A stretch of 64,000 nt of DNA from NCBI GenBank assembly GCA_003252535.1, contig QKDN01000008.1, forward strand, positions 1-64,000, read 5' to 3'. The DNA comes from Campylobacterota bacterium (lineage in GTDB: Bacteria > Campylobacterota > Campylobacteria > Campylobacterales > Sulfurovaceae). The notes below the pieces were generated by a model. That model ran no database searches. It saw only the letters and a program-made list of their open reading frames with translations, and had not been told where the DNA came from. The position numbers and the translations under genes were made by a program. Shown piece by piece: positions 42,189-51,852 of this stretch (its first letter is position 1; each line of letters begins with the position of its first letter).

Positions 42189-43712
42189 ATGAGCGCAAAA
42201 AAATCGAAGATCAGTACAATCGTCAGTATCAATGCTTACTCGGATGTCTTTTACGGTTTGAGGGATCAATCGTTTAAACCGATCAAGAAGCTGTCGTTTA
42301 ACAATTCCAACTATCTTGTATCATACCTGAGCAATAAAGATATGATCACCACCACCGTAGAGGTGAGTCGAAGTATCGAAAGTGAAGATCTTCATGATAT
42401 GATCGAAACCCAGGTATACGAAGATCTGGGCCTTGACCAGGCTAATGAGTATATGATCGAAACGATCGAAGGTGAAAGCAGCGGGGACAACAGGGTCTTT
42501 CATGCATTTGTCGTCGAGCCGGAGAAGATCAGGAACATCTATGCAGAAACAATAGAAGAAACGAAGTACATCGATCTGATCCTGCCTGCACCGCTCATCT
42601 ACAAGCCGCTCTATACCAGGGAGATCCTTCACAAAGAGGATGGAGTCCACTGTTTTATCTACTTTACCCTTCGGGATGCTTTCGTAACATTTTACAAGAA
42701 TGGAGAATATCTTTATTCGAAATCGATCGAATATTCGCTTAACCATATCTATGAGAAGTTCTGTGAGTATATCGGCGAACAGGTAGATGAGAAGGAGTTT
42801 TACAAGATCCTCGAAACCGAAGGTCTCAAGACGCACCATGCAGAGTATCAGCAAAACCTGATGCGACTGTTCGGTGAGATATTTATCACTATCAACGATA
42901 TTGTCATTTATGTCAAAAGAGCACATGATCTGCCATCGATCGATCAGATGTATATCGGTACCTCAAGAGGTCCTATACTTGGCCTTGATGAGTATAGTGA
43001 AAATTACCTTGGTCTCAAGTCATCCGAACTGAATTTTAACTACGAGCTCGAGAACGAAGAATGGTATGTCGACCAGTTCCAGTATCTTATGGCGTTGTCT
43101 GCAATATACTACATGGAGGACGATGCTTCAACTGTCAACCTGACACTCTTCAGAAGACCGCCGGTCTTCTATAAACGTACAAGTGGGCAGTTCATTATCT
43201 CTATCGTTTCAGCTATTATGCTCGGTATATCTTATCCGCTTTATTTCTTATTGGGTTCTTATGCAAACGACACCCAGAATTTCATTCTCCAGAAAGAAGA
43301 AAATGAACTGACAACTATTGCCAACAAGTATAAAGCGATACTGAGTCAAAAACAGGAGGTCATCAATGGTCTTGATGAAGAGATAAAGAAACTGAGTATC
43401 ATTCAGTCGGGTAAAGAGAAAACAATAACCTCGATCTACGATAAGAAAGTACACTATAACCTGAAATCGGAGCTTTATTACAATTTTTCAAAAGATATCA
43501 CCAATTTCAAAGTGCATATCAATGAGGTTGAAAGCGACAATGATAATTTCACTTTTTCACTTCTCAGTGAAGATGAGAAAGAGATTACCGGACTTATCAA
43601 GTTTATTTCGGAGAAATACTTCAACAAGATTTCGTTGATCAATATCGATACGATCAGTAAAGAGGATAATGCCTCGCTCTACAGTGGTGTATTAAAGGTG
43701 AATCTAAAATGA
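42189..43712 (+). CDS. mshI: Type IV pilus inner-membrane platform protein, PilM/PilN fusion (MshI-like)
   Basis: A 507-residue protein. Residues 1-320 resemble the actin-like PilM/GspL cytoplasmic domain in length and secondary structure, although sequence similarity is faint. A transmembrane helix lies at about 336-358 (FIISIVSAIMLGISYPLYFLLG), followed by a periplasmic coiled coil and ferredoxin-like part as in PilN. One polypeptide thus covers the roles of PilM and PilN, as MshI does in the Vibrio MSHA system. First gene of the cluster, with a 4-base overlap to the next. Name assigned mainly by gene order. Confidence 0.72.
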   Translation: MSAKKSKISTIVSINAYSDVFYGLRDQSFKPIKKLSFNNSNYLVSYLSNKDMITTTVEVSRSIESEDLHDMIETQVYEDLGLDQANEYMIETIEGESSGDNRVFHAFVVEPEKIRNIYAETIEETKYIDLILPAPLIYKPLYTREILHKEDGVHCFIYFTLRDAFVTFYKNGEYLYSKSIEYSLNHIYEKFCEYIGEQVDEKEFYKILETEGLKTHHAEYQQNLMRLFGEIFITINDIVIYVKRAHDLPSIDQMYIGTSRGPILGLDEYSENYLGLKSSELNFNYELENEEWYVDQFQYLMALSAIYYMEDDASTVNLTLFRRPPVFYKRTSGQFIISIVSAIMLGISYPLYFLLGSYANDTQNFILQKEENELTTIANKYKAILSQKQEVINGLDEEIKKLSIIQSGKEKTITSIYDKKVHYNLKSELYYNFSKDITNFKVHINEVESDNDNFTFSLLSEDEKEITGLIKFISEKYFNKISLINIDTISKEDNASLYSGVLKVNLK

Positions 43713-44359
43713 AAGTAATAGCCAATAAGCTCGAAGAGCTTGACAAATATTTTGAGAAAAAAGCCGAAAATGAGAAATGGGTAATGATTATCCTGACTGC
43801 CGGTATCATTACTCTAATCGCATACAGTTATTTTCTTCCGTATGCAGAGGGACTTTTGAAAAGCAGTGAAAGTACCAAACAAAGGTTAACCAAAAATATT
43901 GCTACGCAAAGGACATATATCCAGTCGATCACCAAAAACGGAGATCGGGATTATTATGTAAAAAAATTCGACTCCGATATCATCAGTAAAAAGAATAAAA
44001 TAACACGACTCAATGAAACAATCCTCTATATCGATGAAGGTTTATTGAAACTCAGCGATATGCTCTTCAACCAAAAAAGCTGGGCGATATTTCTAAATTC
44101 AATCACTGAGATTGCGACAAACCAGGAGATAGAGATATTGACAATGAAGAACAGGTATGCCGACAGCAACGGTAGCTTTGGGCATGTTCTTGAGATAGAA
44201 TTGACGAGCAAAGGGAAGTTCGAAAGTATGATACGCTTTATGAACGAACTGGAGCAGAATACATTGGTCACTGATATCTATACCACGAAATTCAGGGGTG
44301 ATGCCCGTGATAATATTGAGGCCGATATTAAGGTATCTGTATGGGGGATCAACCACTAA
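43709..44359 (+). CDS. mshJ: PilO/MshJ-like inner-membrane pilus assembly protein
   Basis: A 216-residue bitopic protein: a short cytoplasmic start, one helix (28-48, IILTAGIITLIAYSYFLPYAE), a periplasmic coiled coil (about 55-115) and a C-terminal ferredoxin-like domain (EIELTSKGKFESMIRFMNELEQNTLVTDIY), the plan of PilO/GspM. It would pair with the preceding protein to align the assembly machine. Start and stop overlap neighbours on both sides, so the first three genes are coupled. Confidence 0.75.
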   Translation: MKVIANKLEELDKYFEKKAENEKWVMIILTAGIITLIAYSYFLPYAEGLLKSSESTKQRLTKNIATQRTYIQSITKNGDRDYYVKKFDSDIISKKNKITRLNETILYIDEGLLKLSDMLFNQKSWAIFLNSITEIATNQEIEILTMKNRYADSNGSFGHVLEIELTSKGKFESMIRFMNELEQNTLVTDIYTTKFRGDARDNIEADIKVSVWGINH

Positions 44360-44766
44360 TGAAAAAAAGTACTTTAATTGTCTGTCTTTTGAGCAGCTTG
44401 TCATTCGGGGAAGCCGGAACACAGGAGATAGACAGAATGATCAATGCTATCAAACATCCGAGAGCCGGTCTACCCCTAGAGGGACTTAGTCTGGAAACCA
44501 GTCCATTCAAACCCTATATGGCGGAGATAAATACTACTGCTGTCGGGGTAAACAAGGTCGAAGAGCGGGTTTTCACATTGAACGCAATCATGAACCACAG
44601 GGCATATATTGATGGCAAATGGTATAAAAAAGATGATGAAGTAGCGGATTATGTACTGAGATTTGTCGGTACCAAAGGTGTGGTCATGACACGGGAACAG
44701 ACTGTAATGAAGCTTTTTCTGAATAAAAAAGACCAGGATATTTTTACATTTAAGGGAGAGAGGTAA
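44359..44766 (+). CDS. mshK: PilP/MshK-like periplasmic pilus assembly protein
   Basis: A 135-residue exported protein started at the ATG at 44359, which overlaps the previous stop (TAATG). It has a signal peptide (MKKSTLIVCLLSSLSFGEA), then a linker and a small beta domain (NKVEERVFTLNAIMNHRAYIDGKWYKKDDEVADYVLRFV), which fits the MshK/PilP role of bridging the inner-membrane complex to the secretin. Sequence alone is not diagnostic; order and size support it. Confidence 0.68.
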   Translation: MKKSTLIVCLLSSLSFGEAGTQEIDRMINAIKHPRAGLPLEGLSLETSPFKPYMAEINTTAVGVNKVEERVFTLNAIMNHRAYIDGKWYKKDDEVADYVLRFVGTKGVVMTREQTVMKLFLNKKDQDIFTFKGER

Positions 44767-44771
44767 TAAAA

Positions 44772-46334
44772 ATGCTCAAAGGGAAATTAACTGCTATCAT
44801 AATGTTTATGTTGATTATGCTGATACCGACATACAGTAGCGCGGCCTCATGTGAGTCAAAACTGTTTACAGTCACTATCGATAGCAAACTTTCGATCGGT
44901 GATGCGATCGAAAACCTTGCTGATACATGTGACCTGACCGTAACGGTAAAGGACGAGTGGGCAAGAAAGAGGCTGGAAAAGAAACTTTATTTTGTTAAGC
45001 TGAAGAACACAACACTGACAGGTTTTCTTGATACGGTATTGAAGGACAACGATCTTAACTATACACTTGAAGGTAACAGACTTTTGATCTCCTATCTGAT
45101 CACGAAGACCTACAGGGTTCATTATGTATCAGGGAAAAGAAAGGGGAAAAGCTCCGCTAACGTAACTATTGCCAACTCGAACAATTCAGGGGGGAATACT
45201 GGTGCTGATGCCGGGGGCTCAAAAACAGGTATTATTATAGAGAGTGATGACGAGTTCAAGTTTTGGTCAACAATCGAAACTGAAGTTCAGAGGATACTCA
45301 TCGGAGCGGGTGACGGAAGTACTCATTATACCAAGAGCGGTAAAACCTGGACGGGCCCGGATGGGAAGGTATGGGAATACAATCCTGTAGCGCCGATCAT
45401 TAATGCCGATGCCGGTATGGTAACAGTAACCGGAACGCAAAGACAGATTGATAGAGTAGACAGGTACATAAAGACACTTGAAAGTCAGATCAGTAAGCAG
45501 GTTCTTATCGATGTTAGGATACTCACCGTTACTTTTGACGATTCTTCTACAACTGGTGTTGACTGGAGTGAACTCTACAAACTTCAGAATGTCAATATCG
45601 GTTTTTCTGCCATGAAACAGTACAATACAGATTCTTGGACAATGGATTCGACTACTGGAAGTATGAGTGGTACAACATATGCAAGCGGTACGGATCCAAA
45701 ATCTGGTAATGTTATCGAAGTTTCAGGAGGTACAAGTGTCGCAGATGTCGTGAAGTTCCTTGGTACACAGGGGGATGTTAAATCGATCTCAAGCCCAAGG
45801 GTTATGACATTGAACAACCAACCGGCACTTATCAGTGTCGGTAAAGAACTCTTTTATAAGATAAAATCGAGTTCTACGGCCAGCAGTACCGGAGGTGCCG
45901 TGGCAGCAGAGGGTGAGATGGTTGATTCTGTCTTTGCCGGTGTACTCCTTGATATCACTCCTGAGATAGGGAATGATGGTGAAGTAACATTGAAGATTAA
46001 TCCATCAATCACCGATACGCTTGATGTAATTACTTCGGATGGTACTACCAGGTCTATCCCGCCCGATCTTATCAAAAGACAGATCGCAAGTGTGATCAAG
46101 ATAAAAAATGGCAACCATGCCGTGTTGGGTGGACTTATTACGACACAGACTGGTAAGCAGATCAGTAAGGTACCTTTACTTGGAGATATCCCACTATTGG
46201 AATATGCATTCAAAAAAGAAGAAAAAATCGAGAATGTAGTCGAGTTGGTGATCATTATTACACCTCACATTGTGACTGAAGAGAGTGAAGTTACATTAAG
46301 AGATTTGGGATACCGAAAAATCAATGGAAAGTAG
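44772..46334 (+). CDS. mshL: Outer-membrane secretin (MshL/PilQ type)
   Basis: A 520-residue secretin subunit that forms the outer-membrane pore for the pilus. Signal peptide about 1-25; an N0/STN-like domain to about 110; a Gly/Asn/Ser-rich linker (ANSNNSGGNTGADAGGSK); an N1/N3-type domain (MVTVTGTQRQIDRVDRYIKTLE); and the secretin core from about 245 with VLIDVRILTVTF, ISSPRVMTLNNQPALISVG, and the signature VPLLGDIPLLEYAFKKEEKIENVVELVIIITPHIV. Its end overlaps the next gene by 11 bases. Confidence 0.92.
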   Translation: MLKGKLTAIIMFMLIMLIPTYSSAASCESKLFTVTIDSKLSIGDAIENLADTCDLTVTVKDEWARKRLEKKLYFVKLKNTTLTGFLDTVLKDNDLNYTLEGNRLLISYLITKTYRVHYVSGKRKGKSSANVTIANSNNSGGNTGADAGGSKTGIIIESDDEFKFWSTIETEVQRILIGAGDGSTHYTKSGKTWTGPDGKVWEYNPVAPIINADAGMVTVTGTQRQIDRVDRYIKTLESQISKQVLIDVRILTVTFDDSSTTGVDWSELYKLQNVNIGFSAMKQYNTDSWTMDSTTGSMSGTTYASGTDPKSGNVIEVSGGTSVADVVKFLGTQGDVKSISSPRVMTLNNQPALISVGKELFYKIKSSSTASSTGGAVAAEGEMVDSVFAGVLLDITPEIGNDGEVTLKINPSITDTLDVITSDGTTRSIPPDLIKRQIASVIKIKNGNHAVLGGLITTQTGKQISKVPLLGDIPLLEYAFKKEEKIENVVELVIIITPHIVTEESEVTLRDLGYRKINGK

Positions 46335-47148
46335 ATATTCTGCTGCTAAAAACGTTTTTGTCGATTCGATCGATATAGATGACTATATTGCGCTGGACTC
46401 CTCGGTTCGCTCATACAGGCAGCTGAAACAAAGTATCGAGAAACCACTCAAGATGATACTCGTATACGGACGTCCCGGTACGGGTAAGAGTATGTTGCTC
46501 AACTATCTTTATGAAAACCTTAAATATCAAAAAGATATCCATTATTTTGCTACGCCTGCAACCGACGAAAAGGAATTCTTCTACAAGATATTCAAAGTGA
46601 TCACAAAAAAAGACCTCCCTGCCAATACAACAGTGAATTTCGCAAAGCTTGTAGATTACTGCAGAGAGATCAAAGGGAAGCGTGAGATAATCATTCTCCT
46701 TGATGAAGCACAAATGTATTCGAGCGATATGATGGAGAGGATCAGGCTGCTTTCCGATACCAGATCAGTAAAATTTGTGATCGTATTGCATAAGACCGAC
46801 CAGGAAGATCTTATAGCCAAAGAGCATTTTAAGTCGAGGATCTGGGAAGTGATCGAACTAAATAATGGTTCCTATGAAGATATTCAGAGTTACATTCACA
46901 AAAAACTGCTCAAGAAGAATTTTTTCGAAGTTGCGGACAGTATAAAGAAAAGTCATATCTCATTGATATACAAATTTACCAGAGGAAACTATAGGGAAAC
47001 GAATAAACTGATCTTCAGTACTTTCGAAATATGTGACTATTACTATCAAAAAAGTGTTGATGACGAATCGGGTAATGAGAACGATGAATTTTTTACAACC
47101 AAAGTGATAGAGATGGCTGCTATAAAATTAGGATATATTGATGCATAG
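46324..47148 (+). CDS. mshM: AAA ATPase of the pilus cluster (MshM/ExeA type)
   Basis: A 274-residue AAA+ protein. Walker A is YGRPGTGKSMLLNYL, Walker B IIILLDEAQMYSSDMMERIRLL, with sensor motifs after it. This is the MshM/ExeA fold, which in other systems helps secretin assembly through peptidoglycan. Unlike ExeA it has no C-terminal peptidoglycan-binding domain, in keeping with MshM. It overlaps both neighbours (11 and 8 bases). Confidence 0.87.
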   Translation: MESRYSAAKNVFVDSIDIDDYIALDSSVRSYRQLKQSIEKPLKMILVYGRPGTGKSMLLNYLYENLKYQKDIHYFATPATDEKEFFYKIFKVITKKDLPANTTVNFAKLVDYCREIKGKREIIILLDEAQMYSSDMMERIRLLSDTRSVKFVIVLHKTDQEDLIAKEHFKSRIWEVIELNNGSYEDIQSYIHKKLLKKNFFEVADSIKKSHISLIYKFTRGNYRETNKLIFSTFEICDYYYQKSVDDESGNENDEFFTTKVIEMAAIKLGYIDA

Positions 47149-47821
47149 TATAGAACTGCTTGAGAAACGATGGGAGAGATATAGGTTGAAGCGGCGAATG
47201 CCATGGTATGGTTACACGCTCCTTGTCATTATGTTATTCTCCTATCTTCATTACAGAGGTGAAGTAGGAATATATGCAAAGGGACTTTTCCTTGATTACA
47301 ATGATACTGTTGTTGCACTAGTTGACAATCAGAAAAATGAAAATGTACAAAATAGTGATAAGCCAGCAATAGAAACAAATGAATCTGTAGCCTCAGTGGA
47401 TAAAAAACCGGCAATGGATATTGAATTTACTGAAGAAAAACCGAAGGAACATGAGAGAAAATATCTCAATATTATTGTGACAGATAAGGTTGAAGCAAAT
47501 GAACAGAATGCCTCGAGTGTTGATGCAATCAAACTGGTTGAAAAAAGATTCGCATCAAAGCCCGCATATGAAGATGCACTTTATCTGGCTAAGAATTATT
47601 ACCTCAAGGGTGATTATGAAAGTTCGGTAAAATGGTCTTTGGCAAGTAACAATCTCAACAGTAATTCTGAGGAGAGTTGGATAATTTTTGCAAAATCAAA
47701 AGCAAAACTGGGTAAAACAAGAGACGCAGCCAGAATACTGGAAGCCTACCTCAAGGAAAATACTTCAGAAAAAGCACAGGAGCTTCTCGAAAAACTGAAT
47801 AGCGGAGAGAAGATCGACTAG
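47141..47821 (+). CDS. mshN: TPR protein of the pilus cluster (MshN-like)
   Basis: A 226-residue bitopic protein: a short basic start, one helix near 25-40 (WYGYTLLVIMLFSYLHY), a disordered acidic linker rich in Lys/Glu (about 60-130) and a C-terminal pair of TPR motifs (YEDALYLAKNYYLKGDYESSVKWSLASNNLNSNSEESWIIFAKSKAKLGKTRDAARILEAYL). Layout and place match MshN. The ATG at 47141 lies within the end of the previous gene. Confidence 0.8.
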   Translation: MHSIELLEKRWERYRLKRRMPWYGYTLLVIMLFSYLHYRGEVGIYAKGLFLDYNDTVVALVDNQKNENVQNSDKPAIETNESVASVDKKPAMDIEFTEEKPKEHERKYLNIIVTDKVEANEQNASSVDAIKLVEKRFASKPAYEDALYLAKNYYLKGDYESSVKWSLASNNLNSNSEESWIIFAKSKAKLGKTRDAARILEAYLKENTSEKAQELLEKLNSGEKID

Positions 47822-47904
47822 AGTTAGAGTTGAGAAGAGCAGATTATCTTTTTGGAAATAAAAAAGTGTATAATTGTACAGAATAGAATCAAGGAAGAGG
47901 CAAG

Positions 47905-49644
47905 ATGGTAAAACTGATTAAAATAATGCTTGATGAAGGGCTTATCTCTAAAGATGCTATTTCAGCGCTTGTAAAAAGTAGGCCTCCCAAAAAGATTTCA
48001 TTCAGTAACCTTGTTGCAGAAGGGATGATCGATCTACATACTGTTGAGGTCTTTTTGGCCAAAAAAGTACGCGAAGGGGTCATAACCCTTTCCCACCTTG
48101 AACAGATACAGGGTATTAACCTCTCACCGATACTTGAACTTGTTGCAAAAGAACTAAGGATCAAATATATAGATCTTGATGAGTCTGATATCGATATGCA
48201 CCTTTTTAGCAAGATCCCTTATAAGCAGCTGCTTAAATATAATGCTATGCCGATAGAGGAGACAGACCTTAATATCCTTGTTGCCTTTGAAGATGCATTG
48301 GACATGGGGGCACAGGAAGCACTTCAGAGACTTTTCCCGAAAAAACCAATTATCCTAGGGATAGCCAAACCTTCACAGATCAGAAAATACCTTCAGCAGC
48401 TTGAAATATCGGAAAGTGTTAAGGGGCTCGTTGATGATGTCAGAAAAGATCTTACGAAATCAGGTGGCGACGATGATGATCCGACTGCATCTCCCGCTGT
48501 TGTCAAGCTTATCGATGTGATCCTGAGATCGTCGATCGTTGGTAAGGCGAGTGATATCCATGTCGAAGCTACTGAGAAGAACTGTGTCGTGCGAGACAGA
48601 ATTGATGGTATGCTCAAACAAAGCTTTATCTTCGACAAAGATATCTTTGCGCCTCTTGCTTCCCGTCTGAAACTGATGTCTGGACTTGACATTGCTGAAA
48701 AGAGAAAACCGCAGGATGGAAGGTTTTCGGCAACCGTTGCTGGAAGAGAATTCGACTTCAGGATATCGACCTTGCCAACAATGTATGGTGAATCAATCGT
48801 TATGAGGATCTTGGATAAATCGAAAGTTATGATCCGTCTTGAGGACTCGGGAATGAGTCAGGAGAATTTTACCAAGCTTTCCAGGGCAATTGATGTTCCT
48901 TATGGTATCGTGCTTGTAACGGGTCCTACGGGAAGTGGTAAGACGACCACGCTTTATGGTGCACTCAATGCGATCAGGGATCCAAGGGATAAGATCATTA
49001 CCGTTGAAGATCCCGTCGAGTACCAGATGGGTGGTATACAACAGGTACAGGTCAAAGCTGATGTAGGTCTTAGTTTTGCAGCAGCTCTCAGATCGATCCT
49101 GAGACAGGATCCTGATAAGATTATGATCGGGGAGATACGTGACCAGGAGACACTCAGGATCGCAATCCAGGCGGCTTTGACAGGTCACCTTGTTCTTTCG
49201 ACCCTTCACACGAACGATGCGATCAGTGCAATCAACAGGATCCTGGATATGGGGATCGAGAGTTATCTTGTGAGCGGTGCACTTGTCGCTGTACAGGCAC
49301 AAAGGCTTGTCAGAAAGATATGCCAGGCTTGCAAAGTTGAAACGATCCCGGAAGAACGACTGGTAAGGGATATACGTGATCTTTTGCCAGAGAACCCTGT
49401 TTTCTATACCGGCGAAGGGTGTAAAGAGTGTAACCATTCAGGATATACAGGAAGGGAAATGATCTCAGAGGTACTGGTGATCAGCGATCAACTTTCAAGA
49501 ATGATTGCTAATGGCGCAAGCAAGGAAGAGTTGGCAAAGCAGGCGGAAGAAGAAGGATTCAAACCGATGTTTGCAGACGGTGTGAGAAAGGTAATGGAAG
49601 GTAAGACTTCGATTGAAGAGATATACAGGGTGGCTAGAGAGTAA
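47905..49644 (+). CDS. mshE: Type IV pilus extension ATPase (MshE/GspE/PilB family)
   Basis: A 579-residue hexameric motor that drives pilin polymerisation. Two N-terminal MshEN-like units (about 1-75 and 85-165) are of the class that can bind cyclic-di-GMP. The ATPase core has Walker A GPTGSGKT (340-347), the Asp box and Walker B (ILRQDPDKIMIGEIRDQET), a His box (GHLVLSTLHTND) and the zinc-binding C473xxC476...C506xxC509 found in extension ATPases but not in PilT. Ends at the start of the next gene. Confidence 0.94.
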   Translation: MVKLIKIMLDEGLISKDAISALVKSRPPKKISFSNLVAEGMIDLHTVEVFLAKKVREGVITLSHLEQIQGINLSPILELVAKELRIKYIDLDESDIDMHLFSKIPYKQLLKYNAMPIEETDLNILVAFEDALDMGAQEALQRLFPKKPIILGIAKPSQIRKYLQQLEISESVKGLVDDVRKDLTKSGGDDDDPTASPAVVKLIDVILRSSIVGKASDIHVEATEKNCVVRDRIDGMLKQSFIFDKDIFAPLASRLKLMSGLDIAEKRKPQDGRFSATVAGREFDFRISTLPTMYGESIVMRILDKSKVMIRLEDSGMSQENFTKLSRAIDVPYGIVLVTGPTGSGKTTTLYGALNAIRDPRDKIITVEDPVEYQMGGIQQVQVKADVGLSFAAALRSILRQDPDKIMIGEIRDQETLRIAIQAALTGHLVLSTLHTNDAISAINRILDMGIESYLVSGALVAVQAQRLVRKICQACKVETIPEERLVRDIRDLLPENPVFYTGEGCKECNHSGYTGREMISEVLVISDQLSRMIANGASKEELAKQAEEEGFKPMFADGVRKVMEGKTSIEEIYRVARE

Positions 49645-50894
49645 TGAAGTACTTTAATGTGACGATTATCGATAAAGGGAAAAAGCGGGTTGAATCACTC
49701 TATGCTGAGGACAAACGCGATGCGGTCGTAGTGGCAAAAAAGAAGCTTCCGGGAATCATGGTCGTCAAAGCGGTTGAAGCTGCTGCACCTCTGGAAGACC
49801 GTATCAGCAATTTTTTCAAAAACCTTAAAAAAGGTTCAAGGAAAAAAGTCCCACTTCAAGATAAAATAGCAACCATTAGACAGATCGCTGTTATGACCGA
49901 TGCAGGTATTGCGATCAATGAGACATTGACGGAGGTCGGTGAAAATACTACGAACCAGACTCTTCGTGATATCTATCTTGCTATAAGCAGTGATATCAAT
50001 GCAGGTAAGAGTATGACAGCGGCTTTTGAACCTTACCGCGAAGATTTTGGTCATGTTGCGATGGCGATGACAGAACTTGGAGAGCGTACAGGTAATATTA
50101 CGGGAGCTTATCATACTCTTGCAGATATCCTTGAAAACCTCAGAGATAATACCGCAAAATTCAAAAAAGCGATACGCAGCCCTATTATAACACTCGTTGC
50201 TATGGGTATAGCATTTACGATTCTCATTATGGTCGTTGTTCCAAAGTTCAAGGGCATTTTTGAGAAGTTTAAAACAGAACTGCCTATTCCAACACAAATT
50301 TTGCTCAAATTGGAACATATATTAAATAATTATGGTCTTTTTGTTCTGGGGGGGTTGATTCTGATAATTGTATCAATACAGTATTTTTATAAAAACAGTA
50401 AAGAATTTAAATACTATATGGATAAACTAATGATCCATCCAAAGTTCTACCTGATCAATGAAGCGGTTTATCTCTCTACTATGTACAATTATACTCTGGT
50501 CTTTGGCGAACTTGTCAAAGCAGGTATTCCAGTTGCAGAAGCACTAGATTCTTCGGTGGGTATGGTGACCAACAGTGCAATGAAAGAGAAGTTCAAGACT
50601 GTCAATGCAAATATCGGAAGGGGTATGAGCTTGGGGGAGGCATTTCAGATCACAGGTCTCTTTGAGAATATGCTTCTTCAGATGATCAAAGCAGGAGAAA
50701 AGGGTGGTCAGCTTGAGACGATGTTGGATAAAGTGACCGGATATTATCACAGAAAGTTTGCAGATTTAATCGATAACCTCTCCTCATATATTGAACCGAT
50801 TATGATGTTCTTTATTGCAGGTCTGGTACTTTTGATGGCACTTGGAATTTTTATGCCAATGTGGGATCTCGGTAAAGCTGTTAAAGGTGGATAA
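49644..50894 (+). CDS. mshG: Type IV pilus inner-membrane platform protein (MshG/GspF/PilC family)
   Basis: A 416-residue polytopic protein with a short N-terminal domain, then two tandem GspF domains (about 70-190 and 275-395), each starting with an amphipathic helical bundle (KIATIRQIAVMTDAGIAINETL; VYLSTMYNYTLVFGELVKAGIPVAEAL) and followed by membrane helices. It couples the extension ATPase to the growing pilus. The final helix IEPIMMFFIAGLVLLMALGIFMPM is typical. Last msh gene here; hemH follows 9 bases later. Confidence 0.93.
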   Translation: MKYFNVTIIDKGKKRVESLYAEDKRDAVVVAKKKLPGIMVVKAVEAAAPLEDRISNFFKNLKKGSRKKVPLQDKIATIRQIAVMTDAGIAINETLTEVGENTTNQTLRDIYLAISSDINAGKSMTAAFEPYREDFGHVAMAMTELGERTGNITGAYHTLADILENLRDNTAKFKKAIRSPIITLVAMGIAFTILIMVVVPKFKGIFEKFKTELPIPTQILLKLEHILNNYGLFVLGGLILIIVSIQYFYKNSKEFKYYMDKLMIHPKFYLINEAVYLSTMYNYTLVFGELVKAGIPVAEALDSSVGMVTNSAMKEKFKTVNANIGRGMSLGEAFQITGLFENMLLQMIKAGEKGGQLETMLDKVTGYYHRKFADLIDNLSSYIEPIMMFFIAGLVLLMALGIFMPMWDLGKAVKGG

Positions 50895-50903
50895 TAGAGG
50901 AAA

Positions 50904-51842
50904 ATGAGAAAAACACTTTTACTGCTCAATATGGGTGGTCCGAGCAATCTTGACGAAGTTGAAGTTTTTTTACAGAATATGTTTTCAGATAAGCATATTC
51001 TTCCAGTCAATCCTATTATAAGAAGTTTGATACGGATGATCATTGTCAAGAAGAGACTTGAAGAAGCCAAAGAGAACTACAGGGAACTCGGGGAAAAATC
51101 TCCTCTCCTTGGTATCACAAACAGCTTGATCCACAAGCTTTCAGAGAAGCTGCATCTACCGATCTTCGCTGCAATGCGCTATGTTCCTCCTTTTGCGAAG
51201 GATGCCCTTCTGGAGTGTAAGAGACAAGGTATAGAGGAGTTGTTACTCTTTCCGATGTATCCACACTATTCAACCACAACGACTCTTTCATCGGTTGAGG
51301 ATGTCAAAGAACAGTGTAGAGAACTCGATTATTTTCCTGTTATCAAGGTAATTGAACCGTATTATAATGACAGGGATTATATCGATCTCTGTATCGAACA
51401 GATACTCACGGCAACGGAAGGGATAGAGAGAAGTACATATCAGCTCCTTCTCTCTGCTCATGGACTGCCGGTAAGTATCATCGAAGCGGGTGATCCTTAT
51501 GAGAAACATATTACGGCAAATGTTGAGTCGATCAAAAATGCTTTGGCTGAGCGCGATATAGTCTTTGCTGATATAGAGCTGGTCTACCAGTCTAAAGTAG
51601 GTCCTTCAAAGTGGCTTGAACCTAATCTTGTTGATGTTTTGCGTAATCCCAAATATCTCAAAGTGGTTGTCTATCCGCTTGCATTTACAATCGATAACTC
51701 CGAAACTGATTTTGAACTTGATATTGAACACAGGGAGATAGCCCACAAGATAGGTTATGAAGATTACAGAGTTGTAAAATGTTTCAATGCCAGTGACAGC
51801 TTCGTTGAGTTGATCGTAAAGCGGGTTCGAGGACTTGAATAG
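50904..51842 (+). CDS. hemH: Ferrochelatase
   Basis: A 312-residue enzyme that inserts Fe2+ into protoporphyrin IX, the last step of classical haem synthesis. Characteristic pieces are LLLNMGGPSNLDEVEVFLQNMFSD, the active-site His in LLLSAHGLPVSIIEAGDPY, and the metal-side VVYPLAFTIDNSETDFELDIEHREIA. Its haem would supply c-type cytochromes such as the one at 62.7 kb. It appears transcribed with the msh genes by position. Confidence 0.95.
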   Translation: MRKTLLLLNMGGPSNLDEVEVFLQNMFSDKHILPVNPIIRSLIRMIIVKKRLEEAKENYRELGEKSPLLGITNSLIHKLSEKLHLPIFAAMRYVPPFAKDALLECKRQGIEELLLFPMYPHYSTTTTLSSVEDVKEQCRELDYFPVIKVIEPYYNDRDYIDLCIEQILTATEGIERSTYQLLLSAHGLPVSIIEAGDPYEKHITANVESIKNALAERDIVFADIELVYQSKVGPSKWLEPNLVDVLRNPKYLKVVVYPLAFTIDNSETDFELDIEHREIAHKIGYEDYRVVKCFNASDSFVELIVKRVRGLE

Positions 51843-51852
51843 TATAAATGAG

